From NCBI RefSeq assembly GCF_037975245.1, contig NC_092562.1, positions 22,275,054 to 22,339,053 on the forward strand: a DNA stretch of 64,000 nt, given 5' to 3'. Positions within the stretch are counted from its first letter, which is position 1. Each line of letters starts with the position of its first letter. The translations under genes and the position numbers were made by a program. The notes under the pieces were generated by a model. It saw only the letters and a program-made list of their open reading frames with translations, ran no database searches and was not told the origin of the DNA. The DNA is from Apostichopus japonicus (Eukaryota > Echinodermata > Holothuroidea > Aspidochirotida > Stichopodidae). Below, in pieces: positions 12,901 to 24,691 of the stretch.

Positions 12901-15316
12901 AGTAAAATATAATTTAATCATCTAGAACATGGTCATATGTTACACACCAGCGATATAGTTTCTTTTATATCTAATTGTACTCGCATCGACTATTTTATAC
13001 ATTTTAACTACAGTGTATGAGAGACGTCCAATTTCTAATAGACAAAGGGAGCGATTTCCAATGAACAAAGGTCAATTTGCAGAGAGAACGATCGCCGTAG
13101 GATTGCAGTCGAGTATTTGGTATAACCAAAAGATTTTGGTGAGAACTATGGACACGTCTAGATGGTTTATATAAGATAGAGCTCGTAGCAAGGACACAAA
13201 AATAAGAAGTGCCTGAAAAATAACTCTGCTCTATGGACAACCAGTGAAGTTGGTTATGGGGGGTTATGTTTATATCTTTGGGCATCCATAGTTATTAGTC
13301 CAGTAGCTGAATTCGCTGTAGCTTCATTAATAAGGTATGTGGTAACCCACAAAGCAAGGAATTACAATATATATCTGTCAGAGATTACGTTTTACAGGTC
13401 TACCCATAACAATGAACACACATCAAACAGTGATCAGCTATTGTGTACTTTGAGCTTCTATTGATCAATGAGAAGAAATTTAGTAAAATCAGAATTGGAA
13501 TGTAGGAAACATCATGAAAGATACCCAGTGACTCTGACTTGTTGAGAACTAAATGGTGGTTTGCAATTATTGTTATTAATATGAAAATACTATAAAGCCT
13601 AAATATTTATAACTTTACCGCGATTCCAATAAGCTTATATGTATTTTTTAATCAACCATGGCAACGTTTTTCAACAATAACTGACACCAAACAAGCTAGA
13701 GAGGTTTTTGACCTGAAATGTTGACAATGTATGCAACTGTAATAGGGGTTTCTTTTTCACCGCTTTTTTACTTCTGCAACGAAACGATCCAACCTATTTG
13801 ACATGTCTTTCGCAAATTGCATTTTCTTCCATAACTTTGACTCAGCTTTCGATGATCTCAAAAATTAATACTACTGTATTCAAGGTACACACCAATATTG
13901 ATAATAATATGCATTTCTCGACTGCAGGATGCCCCAAACCCACAAGTTATTGTACTTACTTCTGACAATCAATCTCTTCAGACCGTGACGTGAGTCTCGT
14001 CTTTGTAAACCACCGCTGAGGGTTTGGTAGAGTCCTTCATCCTTACTCTTACTGATGTTTAATTTGAAGTTGAGAATCAGGTTCATTCCAGTGAAATCAT
14101 AGTTGGGATTTGCAAGTATATTAATCAGATTATTTCTCTGCCATCTGTCTACATCTTGCATTCCAGCCATTCTAATTTGTACACCTCTGTCATCCATGTT
14201 TACAGTCTGCGTGACTAAACCATCCTCTGGGTAAGTATAAGCTGTATAAACAGAAGATCATTAGTACACAGTAGAACTGTGATGACAAAGGTGTTATAAC
14301 ATTTCTTAATGGTGGTTGATTTGGAGGGCACCGATCTTAAGAGACGGTCATTGGGGATGCTACCAGTTCTAAGGCAAATGCAGATGTACGATGTACTGTA
14401 CGTACGTAATGTGTAGGTGACAGGTAATGAGAGGAAAGAAGCAAAATATGATATAGTTTAATTTTAATTTAATTTGAATTTTAGATTATTGATAGTAGAA
14501 GAAAATGTCTCATTTGGACCTACATATACAGACATAAAACTTGGTACCAAAGGAGAAATATTTTGATCGCTGTGTCATATTCCTTGGATAAATGCTACAT
14601 ACCGTTTTATGCACCTCATAAGTGAATTTGAGGAGGAAGATTAACAAGTAATTATATAATGATTGACAAGAGAAACAAATTATAGCCACTGAGCAACAAT
14701 TTATGGAACATTTACTTTCTAAATAACTTGATGCAACATGATATGAGGTGGCAATCTTCGCCCACACCCTCCCTTTTATTGTGTCATTTCTGGTTTCTGT
14801 ACACTGAAGCCATACTAATTTGTAACCAAAAATATTCACAACCCCCCAAAATGCTACAAAGAATTGGTTGACTACATTATTCCCTGCTGCATAAACCAAT
14901 GTGTACCAAGAGTTATACTCACAATCTGAGTTCATGAGAATGTTGGACACAGTGCTGTCTGCTCTTCCAGATCTGGTAGCATCACACGAAAATGTTCCGT
15001 AGGCCAAAGCATCTGTAGTGCTACCACCAAAATTAAGGGTCACCTTGTACACAGCGCTGCCAGGTGGATACATAGCACCCTGTTGCGTGACAGGCATGGG
15101 TGGGGCTGGATTATTATTAACACCGTTCCTATTAGTTCTTGTCTCTAACACTCTTCTGGAAGAAACCACAGCGTCTCTATCCAGGGAACTCAGGTAGCAA
15201 TAATACTGAGGAGAAGGATTCCTCGATTCAGCTTGAAAAGGATGCGTGGTCACCATGGTGATGGGAATTCTTTCTGAAATTATACAAACACAAAAGAAAG
15301 CTAAAGTAATTTGGAG

Positions 15317-15384
<68 letters not shown>

Positions 15385-15397
15385 ATATATATATATC

Positions 15398-15473
<76 letters not shown>

Positions 15474-15711
15474 ATGTAAATATTTATATTTAACATTAGT
15501 TTTAGTTTGTTAATTTGTTATGCATTTATTCATTTTAATACTACTGTGTAGTAACTACACAATGTAACTATGCACCAACCCTTTGGTTCATTTACCACCA
15601 CAGTACTTAACTGCCTGGCCCTGCCAGCACCCAGCATTTAAATTCAAACTTACCCAATGCATTTGCAACAAAGATGGAAATCAATATCTGTAGTAACTTG
15701 ATGCAAATCAT
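979..15711 (-). CDS. Paralogous Tie-like receptor phosphatase, 3'-partial, with a frameshift in exon 10
   Basis: Exons on the minus strand: 15711-15654, 15273-14923, 14241-13960, 12862-12728, 12106-11969, 11137-11012, 10245-10090, 9966-9832, 9470-9180, 8408-8110, 7637-7564, 6448-6205, 3842-3764, 3240-3173, 2828-2449, 1727-1640, 1052-979. The gene continues past the window's left end, where the rest of D1 must lie. Exons 3 to 9 and 11 have exactly the lengths of their right-gene counterparts. Exon 10 is 299 nt instead of 309: a 10-bp deletion near 8289 shifts the frame and creates a TAG at 8262-8260, so the direct product would be about 606 residues, secreted and without membrane helix or phosphatase. 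The downstream exons still look intact. It could be a young pseudogene, a soluble receptor, a gene that skips exon 10 (phase 1-1), or a single-allele or assembly artefact. Confidence 0.82.
2449..3240 (-). CDS. Exons 14-15, left gene: tyrosine-rich juxtamembrane segment
   Basis: Exon 14 (3240-3173) encodes [12 protein letters not shown] and ends NYENE. Exon 15 (2828-2449, 127 codons) is rich in tyrosines in acidic or small-residue contexts: [41 protein letters not shown]. It ends with [17 protein letters not shown] and EMEFM, the pre-D1 helix of receptor phosphatases. The tyrosine contexts look like SH2-binding or self-substrate sites, whereas the right paralogue has an acidic, tyrosine-poor segment here. 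Signalling use is inferred. Confidence 0.82.
3764..3842 (-). CDS. Exon 13, left gene: transmembrane helix
   Basis: Reading on the minus strand, CAACAG precedes the exon and GTGAGT follows it. It encodes [20 protein letters not shown] then VVVIFRR, a clear membrane helix with a basic end. Phases (1 in, 2 out) equal those of the right gene but the residues share no obvious identity. A (TA)20 tract at 3902-3941 lies just upstream in transcription order. Confidence 0.86.
3900..3942. repeat. (TA)n microsatellite
   Basis: About twenty TA units in the intron immediately before the left transmembrane exon. Confidence 0.95.
6205..9470 (-). CDS. Exons 9-12, left gene: Ig-like and FNIII-like modules, exon 10 frameshifted
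   Basis: Exon 9 (9470-9180) is intact. Exon 10 (8408-8110) lacks 10 bp after GEPPIVAY and reads through IGKCQPRNG to a stop; beyond the deletion the original frame is well preserved (STKEWIAGP...[14 protein letters not shown]). Exon 11 is 7637-7564. Exon 12 (6448-6205) ends at a GTATGT donor 21 bp before the place equivalent to the right gene's donor, giving TPDAKG instead of [12 protein letters not shown]. Using the right-hand site would put an in-frame TAA in the left copy, so the shift is needed for the gene to work. Confidence 0.82.
9832..12862 (-). CDS. Exons 4-8, left gene: five EGF-like modules
   Basis: Five phase 1-1 exons mirror those of the right gene in order and length. They include the module with [10 protein letters not shown] and GAGWKGLDC, the Tie-like signature. 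Scattered substitutions relative to the right copy leave every cysteine I checked in place. No internal stop is seen in these exons. Confidence 0.86.
13004..13285 (-). mobile_element. LINE remnant in intron 3 of the left gene
   Basis: The minus strand encodes [10 protein letters not shown], later [17 protein letters not shown] and [10 protein letters not shown], the C-terminal pattern of L2/CR1-like reverse transcriptases. The right arm keeps only the last part (near 26745-26790, NSLPLSIRN), followed by a GGCGCTGTATAAATTA tail. The insertion thus predates the duplication and each copy has lost a different portion. Confidence 0.6.
13960..15711 (-). CDS. Exons 1-3, left gene: signal peptide and N-terminal region
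   Basis: Exon 1 (15711-15654) gives a signal peptide almost identical to that of the right gene, [19 protein letters not shown], with one extra codon before the donor. Exon 2 (15273-14923) encodes [18 protein letters not shown] and keeps the two cysteines of the right copy; its Asn-rich loop is two residues shorter. Exon 3 (14241-13960) is the same length as in the paralogue. A long (TA)n tract lies in intron 1 at about 15320-15470 and is missing from the right copy. Confidence 0.82.
15320..15470. repeat. (TA)n microsatellite
   Basis: About 150 bp of almost pure TA interrupted by TCTA and a GTGTGTGTG block. It sits in intron 1 of the left gene and is absent from the right copy. Confidence 0.95.
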
Positions 15712-18620
15712 TTTTTTGAGGCATTCCTTGCACGATACAATTAAAAAATGAACAACTCAATGATTTCTACAAATTAGCCAGCACATAAGGAAGTTCCTGT
15801 GTCACAGTCATCGAACTTGACAGCTAACACCTCGAAATCAGTGGACCTCTTGCTTCAGTACCCTTGAATACAGTTGAACTGCCTAACATAACAGTTGCAG
15901 GTGTTGATTATCACGAGGCATTGAAATATCAAAGAAAGAAACATAAAAGCACCACGCTGAGGGGAAAACACTCTGAAGACTGAAATCGGTACCTTTTGTC
16001 ATTTCTTTTTTCTTTTTTTTTATGACAAACAGGTTACCATATGCGAAATATCAAAAAAGCAACCTACTTAAGGTTAACTATGTATAGACGTTAATGGACA
16101 AGAAAATACAAGCCACCCTCATTGGTTAAACATAAGTCTGCTCTCAAAGTTATAATATATGCTCTCCTTTCCACGTAGCAACAGTTATATACCTTCCCAA
16201 CACATTGAACAAGTATAATGTAAGAACAAAATTTGCCCGCTAGCTAAGACAAACACATACATATATAGGCAAATTGGTAAAAAAAAAACCTACTATGTAA
16301 ACTCGTGCTTAAGAATTATCAAAGATATTTGTACATAGACCAAACCCTGCTGTCTTAAAATTCAACCATGTTGGAACGTTTGCAGCAGTCCAGTCGTGAC
16401 GTTACAGAAATTACATGACCTTGGTGAAACTGTCCTTTTGATGTAGCTTTTTCTAAAATCCAATTGCAATGCTTTGAAAGAGTCTTCTTCATTTCCTTTA
16501 TTCTTCTCATTATCATTTAGTAAGCACCATATATTAAGATTTGACCTTACAATACAGGGTGATATAAAACAGTTAGGTTTCTTCTTCTGTTCTAAAAAAT
16601 CAGTACCACAGAACCTCAATATTTGTTCCCTATCCAAACCTTCAAATGACGAAATTTGTCAAAATGACGTGATGTAGACTGATCTACGATAGCTCGGTAC
16701 TGTCATGTATGGATTATACTTGTAATCTGACATACCGCCCTCTACTAATATTGTTCTTACAGCCTGGAGAGGGGGTGACTAACAACAGTCTGATCTTAAG
16801 AGTCTTGTTAACCTTTTGTGACATATTTTGGTAATTGTTTGTTTTCCATAGCAATTAAATCTTAACTCAACTTGAAGTAGGGTAGCGTGATTTCAAATGT
16901 ACTGTAGTTCTAACAACTGAAAAGTCATAATAATGTTACATTGCAGAGCTCGGTCGGACCCATTACTATCTGGTAACACTTTTCATTAAGCTTTATCACC
17001 TCAACTGTTTTTGTTCTTCAATGTATAAAAGTACATAATATACCCAGATTAAACTTTCAAGATCTTTCTTTTCGCTAATTTTACAGTTGCATTTATACAC
17101 AGGTTAATATTTGTAACCCATTTAAGGTCCGACAAATAAACTTAATTTTATGTAGGCTGTATCATAACAGGCATAGAACGGTACCAATATTTGCAAACAT
17201 ACCTCTACAATGTGTTAGTTCAACGTCTTAAATGTACCATAAGAGAACCCAAAATGCTACACATGCAATGTAATGGGTCATTATAACAGCCAATCAATGA
17301 AAGTAACGTTTTGATCATTAACTGGCCGGGTTTTCGATCGTTTTAATGTGACCTTTTGACATTGACCTGTAAAAATCGAGCTACACAAAATGTATGGTCA
17401 ACAATTCAATTTTACCCTGATTGAAGTAGATGCACAAAAGAAAAGTATTTTCACCGCTTCATATCATACGGTAATTTTCCCCTCACTTTAAGCTATATAT
17501 TTACTTCCCAACGTAATACAATACATGGTCATATAGCATTCGTCAAGAGACACGTAGTAGATGCACAATTTGAGACGCTTCTTTCAAAAACCTATTCTCC
17601 AAATTTGTAGTTCCACAATTGTTTCTTTGCTGTTTTAATTAAGTTAATCACCAAGCTCATACAGTAAGATGATAGAAGTCATGGGGAGCTACCACTGTGG
17701 ACTAAACTACATAGACAAAATGTGCTAACCAAGATCCAAGACGTAAACAATACGTCACGGATATAGTAAAAAAAAACTGAAAATCTGAATATGCGTTCAC
17801 AAGTGCACAACAGTTCCGAGATATGCGCAAGTTTCGTGTTCGCCTAACACTGATAGCACAGTGACACTGCACTCAGCTTGTAGAAACAACTCAAGAAAAA
17901 CACAACTGCAAACGGTGGTAGTGTATGCTCTATACTGATCTATAACTCTCATTTTCTCATCTGTCACAGAGACATATGACATTCCTTAGTGTACAGATTA
18001 CATATAGAATACAATCTATACTTAGTATTACTTAGGATTACATAGGCTTAGTATTCTTAGGATTACTTACATAGTGACTTTCTATTTACCCAGTATCATA
18101 GGTATAGTAAATATTAACTATAGGCTACCCTGGATAAGGCTTTGGCTAATATGATTCACATCCATATACCCTACATCCCGTCCCTTGAAGGATGCACCTA
18201 CCATATTACCATCAGTTTCAAGTGATAAAGCACAAGTGTCTCATTCCTGATTTTGTACAGTTGCACCTGGCTAATATCATTCTCCGATAGGATAGATCAG
18301 GTATCTACAATCAATACATATGGAGATCGTTGTCCTTTAAATAAACTAGTGATTCAACAGTACTCTCTAGATACCATGATACCATATACATACGCGATAA
18401 TGCAAAATAACCTGTAGCATAATATTATTGTGATATGCGTATGATTATTGTTCTCTGAAACAACAATCAAGGTATAGTGGATACTTATATCAAATTACCA
18501 GTATACCCCCCCCCCCAAAAGAAAACACATATATACTAATAAATACAACATCCAGCCCAATCCCTGGTGGTCTGTGTATACAGTGATATCTGAGCCGTAT
18601 GTATGTATCTTATGTATCTT

Positions 18621-18840
18621 AGATCCTCATGCAAGCAGGAACTCGCGAAGAAACCTCATTGGCTGATCAAAGCCGCAAGCTGACCGAAGTCAGTCTTTTA
18701 CATTCATGTTTAACGTCCATGGTTATGAATTGTCAATTGTCAACAACTCTGTAATTGGACGACATACATTAATCTTGGAATGACTCGAACTGGGAACCTT
18801 ATGATTGAAAGGCACCGGCGTTAACCACTGAGCTAACAGT
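18621..18840 (-). mobile_element. tRNA-derived SINE, family 1, copy 1
   Basis: On the minus strand it begins GTTAGCTCAGTGGTTAACGC, an RNA polymerase III A-box like a tRNA 5' half, followed by a B-box-like AGTTCGAGTCA. A unique body and a TATGTATC-type tail at the left end follow. It shares the whole length with copies at 35226, 36060 and 62789. It lies in the spacer between the two genes. Confidence 0.8.
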
Positions 18841-21550
18841 CCGCAGGTGATAATTCTTGGTAATAGTTGGTAATAAATAGTTCTTCACCCAACACTCAAT
18901 GTTCCCTCATACCCATCAAGAGTTTCCATCATGATATATTCTTGGAATATATTGAACAATGTTGGTGATAACAGATATCCTTGCCGGACCACAACTCGGG
19001 TGTGGAACCAATCGCTGATTTCATCTCCCATTAAGACAGCACTAATTGTACTTTTCCTAACCGAGGTAATTTAGTCGATTTTTGCGGAGATTTTGTTGCT
19101 CGATAGGAGGAAAATGCAAGGACTTTTTTGAAAAAGAAGTTATTCATGTTTTGTTTGATGTCTTTTGTACCAATTTGTGATTTTTCACCTAACTCCCAAT
19201 ATTAACTTTCTTGTAACAGACTGTTGAGAAAGGTATTGTTTTCGCTAGATTGACATTTCTCCATACCCAATACACAGCGCAGAACAGTAACATGTTTGCT
19301 GTCTTCTGCGTTTCCCCCGTGACGTCACGAAAACTATTATGTAATAGTACTTGTTAACAATTTCTACCCCTTTGGAGATGGGAAATGGACGCGGTGTAGG
19401 GTTTTTCTTAACATTCGAATTGTTCAATTTTGCATTAATGAAAGTCATATCTATATCCATTGACCTTTTTGCGCCAGATGGAGACTCTTCCTGAAAACGA
19501 AGATGTCATTGTAATTTCCCTTCCCGCGAAAATATATGATCAATTGCTCAACCCCCAATCCACGCTATTAATCGCTATTAAACAAGTTGTTATAATTCCA
19601 GGGAGAGAGGTAGGTATACAATGTAAAATGGTGAAAAAGATTACAGATTCACAGGCTTGCGAACATTTTTGCGCGATGAACCGATTTTTTTTTTCTAGGG
19701 AGTTCAGGCCCATTGGCCGTCACATTTTGTGCGTACATGTATACAATTTGTGTCTAGCAAGGAATCTGCAGTTTCTGTTAGCGATGCATTGCGATCTAAG
19801 AGAAACCCGAGCTGGAAAAACGTGCTTGGAGCAGGTCTAATTAGACACGCGAGTAAAATACAGACATAGTTGCACGCCCAGCTTTCTGTACCTACTGTCA
19901 GAGAGATCTCAACGTATTATTTAAGTTTTAAAACAATCCATACTAAACTAATTGATGGGATAATTTAGTCTCTATTCTCACTACTTTCACAATGCCACAG
20001 AGCTATTGCGGTTCGAAGATGTCACTCGCTTTACATTTCAGGATACCATTTCATAGAAAGGAATCCCATACAGTTGTTTTGTACGGAGAGCTACTAGCTA
20101 AATTAAAGTTTTTCCTCATTCACGTTGTATAATAATTCCTACACTTTGCTACGTTAAAACTTCAGCAAAGTTCTGCCGTACTCGCAAGTACAGTGTCCCG
20201 CCAAATGGTTCTCACGAGTTCCATTTCCCTTACGAATTCTGTCAAATGCTCTAACAAGTTATTTGGGAAGAAACCGATTCGGCGCAATACGTTTATTCAT
20301 ACCTTTCCTGATACCGATTCTACGCATTACTATCCAAATACTCAATTACTTGGTAATTCCTTTACCGATTATACTTCTGTAATTTTTGTGGTTTGACTGG
20401 TCCCAGTAGTGAACTGAACTATGCGTTGAAATGAAAGACACGTAAACAACACTGATTTTAGTACTTTATTTTCTTTTAAATCAAATCTTTGAATAAGTTG
20501 CTGCAGAAGAAAAAACAGAGGTGGGAAAGTCGTACTAAAATTCAAATACATTTGTAGGCTAGTGTCCATAGGTTCATATTAGTGTGTGATAGTACAGTTA
20601 ACACTAATTATAGTAGCAGTTTCGCTAAAATTCCCGGTATTCCCGGTGATACCGGTATTCGTCAACGGGATGGCAGTATCTGTTTTGGCTTATACCAACA
20701 CACCCTAGGGCTAGTGGTCTTCCCAACAAACAAACAAACGAATTACATAAATGTAAAATTGTGCGTTCTTACTTTATGAGGCATATTCAGGTTACAGATT
20801 AGTTTTATAATTAGGTCTGACATGAAAATTTGGGCTTATCACTGCTTAAAAATTGTTGCGTGTAAGTGGGGGGGGGGGTAAAAAGGGAAGGGTTGTGTAC
20901 ACGCCACCCCCTGGATATGAGCCCGGTACCGTGCTCATTATCTCCCGACTGTCGGCTAAATAAACGTTCCATTAGGCATATTTAACCGACGATCAGGTAT
21001 AATAAGCACCCTTCAATCGACAATTGGGTAAATAAGCATCTCTATTGAACCGACGATCAGGTGACTAAGCCCCATATCATAAGGGCTTTATCTACGCCAT
21101 TCTAGGCCTATCAAGGAACGACAATAATAAGATGGAAGGAACCATCCATGAGACCTTCTTTGTTCTGTGGTTGAAGGGACGACAGAAAAACAAGTGGCAT
21201 TGAGGGTTAGATTACTACAAAATATTTTTTTTTTAATAAATGGCTCATTTGTTAAATACATTTCTTTAATTTCTAAACATATAGCTTTACAATATATAAG
21301 TTACCAAAATCATAAGCATGCACATTTACATTTTTTGTTCTTTGACGAAACTCTGGGCACTTTTCGGGGCAATACCTTTATGAAAAGAAGAAAGGACATT
21401 ACAGTGATTGAGTATTGTCCATGTAAGACTATAGTGGTCCAAACTTTGTTCAATTTCTAAACTAGTTTTGTTTTGAGATCAGAACGTGAGCCGAGGGAAG
21501 GAAGCCATGATGAAAACAGTCAATAAAGTTCAGCATGCAGGTCCTCCAAA

Positions 21551-22458
21551 CAGGGACGTAGCTGAGGCCTGACGATTGAGGGGGGGGGGGGTGCAGTGGC
21601 CGAAAATCCAACTGCATGGGTTTGAAGCCAGAAAATTCCGACTGCTGTGTATTGAACCCCCGCCCCCACCCCAGCCCCGCGCTGCTCGTTAACGATACGG
21701 TCAGTGGCAGTCAGAGACCCCATCTTTCGCGACTGTACTTTTGTTCCGAACGTTTCCGAACATTTGTACCCACTGGCACTCACTTCACAAACTTATTAGC
21801 CACCCCCCCACCACCCCAACCAAATATTTGTGTGAAAATTCGGGCAATATGCTGATAACGTTTCGGGCACCTACTGAAAGAAAGAAAGATAATTTGCAAT
21901 GTGTTTTTCAATGGTTAAACTTATACTATTATTACTATTAACATTGTCACGACTTGCCCAATAATTATAACCAATATGGAAGGGTAATAACATGGAAATG
22001 ATTGTATGTTTTTGGCAGGCGATGTAAAAACCGATGCACGCCTATATGATATGCAAATTGACATGTGTAACGCGAGAAAAATTTTGGTTATATTTTTCGG
22101 GCAAGTCGTTAGGGGGGCCAAATCAAATTGGGCTCCTACGCATATGACGGTAGTTCTATTAGGCATTTTTGGAGTATTCAAATTATACGAAGTTTTGCAT
22201 GGTGGAGTATAAGAATCGCGAGATACAATTTCTCAAAGTGGCAAGAAAACGTGGAAAATATGACTGATTAAAGGTCAATTTTGACCGAAATTGTTAGGTC
22301 ATTCACAATCACAGGAATATATATAGAATAAACCTAGATAACTAGAGTGCGACAGTCGGAAACCCCGACTGTCGCAATCCAATTTTCCAAGTATCGTCAG
22401 TTTTACCAAGTTTGAGACACCCCCCCCCCCTCCATACACCCCTCTAGCGACGTCCCTG
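21551..22458. mobile_element. Nonautonomous hAT-like element in the spacer
   Basis: Terminal inverted repeats CAGGGACGTAGCTGAGG (left) and, in reverse, CAGGGACGTCGCTAGAGG (right). The flanks CCTCCAAA and TCTCCAAA match at 7 of 8 positions, as expected for an aged 8-bp target duplication. A poly-G run lies near the left end and a poly-C run near the right end. It has no convincing transposase; its short open frames are probably chance. Confidence 0.72.
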
Positions 22459-24691
22459 TCTCCAAACTTAGAGAGCATTAAACTTTATGAAAACTTTTAA
22501 TTTGGCATGAAAGAAACTCACCGTTTACATCGCATATCATCACCTTCAGAGGAAAATGTGTTATTTTGGGAAACAATTGTACGCTAATGCTAAAGATTGT
22601 GTTCTACTACAGTGTGCAAACAGCTATGCTTGTCAATAACTTTACTCGAAGTACTAACACACATAAAATGACGTCTGCTACCTTTCATATTGTTATCTTG
22701 TTTGAGTTGAATTTCACCCAATTTTCTCTATAATTCACTAACACTTAAGTCACGACTTTCATACATCTTATTTGAATCTCTCCATGTTTGTAAAACACAG
22801 GGTGGCTGGTCTCATTGTCTTCTCGGTGCATGCAAATACTCCTTGTGACTAGTTTGAACATGACTAGCTTGCTATTGATACCTGTTCGGCAATCACACGG
22901 AATTGGGACCAATCAGTATACAAACTGTGTGTTGTGTTTGTGAAGTTGGTATAAGGCATGGACTGCACAAGGAATATATTCGTAACATATTATGCAAACT
23001 GATTATACAGACATCAAAATGAAGGAAGCTGTACAAATTTTAGCGATAGAGAAGTTCATTGCAGTACTTTCATTGATTGGATCATGTTTGGCTCTTAAAG
23101 ACCCATTAAATAACTCTTATGGAGCATGTAAGACGCTGAACTAACACATTGTAGTGGTATGTTTGCCAATATTGGTACTGTTCTATGCCTATTATGATGC
23201 AGTCTACATAAAATGAAGTTTACTTGTCGGACCTTAAACGGGTAACAAATATGATCCTGTGATTTACTACAAAGTTGAAATTCTAATCTGGGTAATCTAT
23301 GTACCACATTGAAGAAGCTAAATAAAAAAATGAGTCTATATAGCTTAATGTAAAATGTTGCTGGATGGTAATGAGTACCACGTAGCTGTGAATTGTAACA
23401 TCATGATACATCTTTTCAGTTGTTAAAAAGAGACTGGAACACAAGCTAGCCTACTTCATGTTGAGTTTAGATTCCGTTACTATGGAAAACATATAATTTA
23501 CAAAAAATTGTAATGAAAGTTACCTGTTACAATAGAATAGATGCCGGTATGCCAGATTACAATTAAGCTTAATCCACATATATGTATGACAGTACCGAGC
23601 CATCATAGATCCCTCGCCTATGGCGTCATTTTGACTATTTTAAAAGTGATTGGGAAGGTTTGGATAGTGAACAAATATTGGGGTTTTGTAGTACAGACTT
23701 TTCAGAAAAAAAGAAAAAAATGTTGATTAAGTTTTTGATGGTGATTGTTTTTGATTTTTACTTGTGAGGCGTGTTGTTATAGGGAGTAGATAGAGTTTGT
23801 ACAAAATTTTTGAAGGCCCTTTTTATGCCCTTTCCACTGTTTTATATCACCCTGTATATTATAAGGTCAAATCTTAATAAATTGTGCCTACTCAATGATA
23901 CTGAGAAGAAAGAAGGAAATGATGAAGACTCTTTCAAAGCATTGAAAATAGATGTTAGAAAGAGCTACATCACAAGGACAGTTTAAACAAGGTCATGTAA
24001 TATCTGTAACCTCACGAGTGGACTGCTTCAATCGTTCCATGGTTTAATCTTTAGACATCAGGGTTTGGTCTATGTACAAATATCTTTGAAAATTCTTGAA
24101 CACGAGTTTAAATAGTAGGTTTTTTTACCAATTTGCCTATATAGTGTGTTTGTCGTAGCTTTCGGGCAAATTTTTCCATACATTATACTTGTTCCACGTG
24201 TGGGAAGGTATGTAACTCTTGCTATGTTGAACGGAGGGCATATTGTTACTTTCAGAGTAGACTAATATTTTGCTAACGAGGGTGACCTGTACTTTCTTGT
24301 CTATTAACGTATAGGCTATATATATATATAGTGAACGTGAAGTAGGTTGCTTTTTGATATTTCGCATATTGTAACAGGTATGTCAAGAGAAAGAAAAAAA
24401 TGACAAAAGGGACCGATTCCGTCTTCAGAGTGTTTTCCCCTCAGCGTCTTCATGCTTTTATGTTTCTTTCTTTGGTATTTCAATGCCTCGTTATAATCAA
24501 CACCTGCAACTGTTTTGTTAGGCAGTTCAACTGTATTCAAGGGTACTGAAGCGAGAGGTCAATTGACTTTCGAGGAGTTAGCTATCAAGTTATATGGCTG
24601 CGACACAGAAACTTCCTTGTGTGCTGGCTAATTTGTAGAAATCATTAAGTTCATTTTTGAATTGTATCGTGCAAGGAATGCCAAAGAAAAA

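Larger units (their letters stand above)
5915..17310 (-). repeat. Left arm of a large inverted duplication
   Basis: Exons, introns and 5' flank in this stretch match 23065-35632 in inverse orientation. Outer end: the pair of intron sequences ending GTTAACT (near 5915 and 35630). Inner end: the shared ACTTTCATTGATTGG (near 17300 and 23068). Intron similarity is high but broken by transposon insertions and indels. Boundaries were set by eye and may be off by some tens of bases. Confidence 0.85.
15712..24691. promoter_or_regulatory. Shared divergent upstream region of the two receptor genes
   Basis: The two coding starts face away from each other with about 9 kb between them. The outer 1.6 kb on each side is duplicated, so the proximal promoters are homologous. 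The unique core (about 17311-23064) contains a SINE at 18621-18840 and a hAT-like element at 21551-22458. I saw no convincing TATA box, CpG island or untranslated exon, and no coding gene. The regulatory role is inferred from the layout only. Confidence 0.45.

Noticed and set aside
19460-19840. A 126-residue open frame in the spacer between the two genes
   Set aside because: It has no recognisable domain, no splice context and a composition like the surrounding non-coding DNA. Neither arm carries a related sequence.
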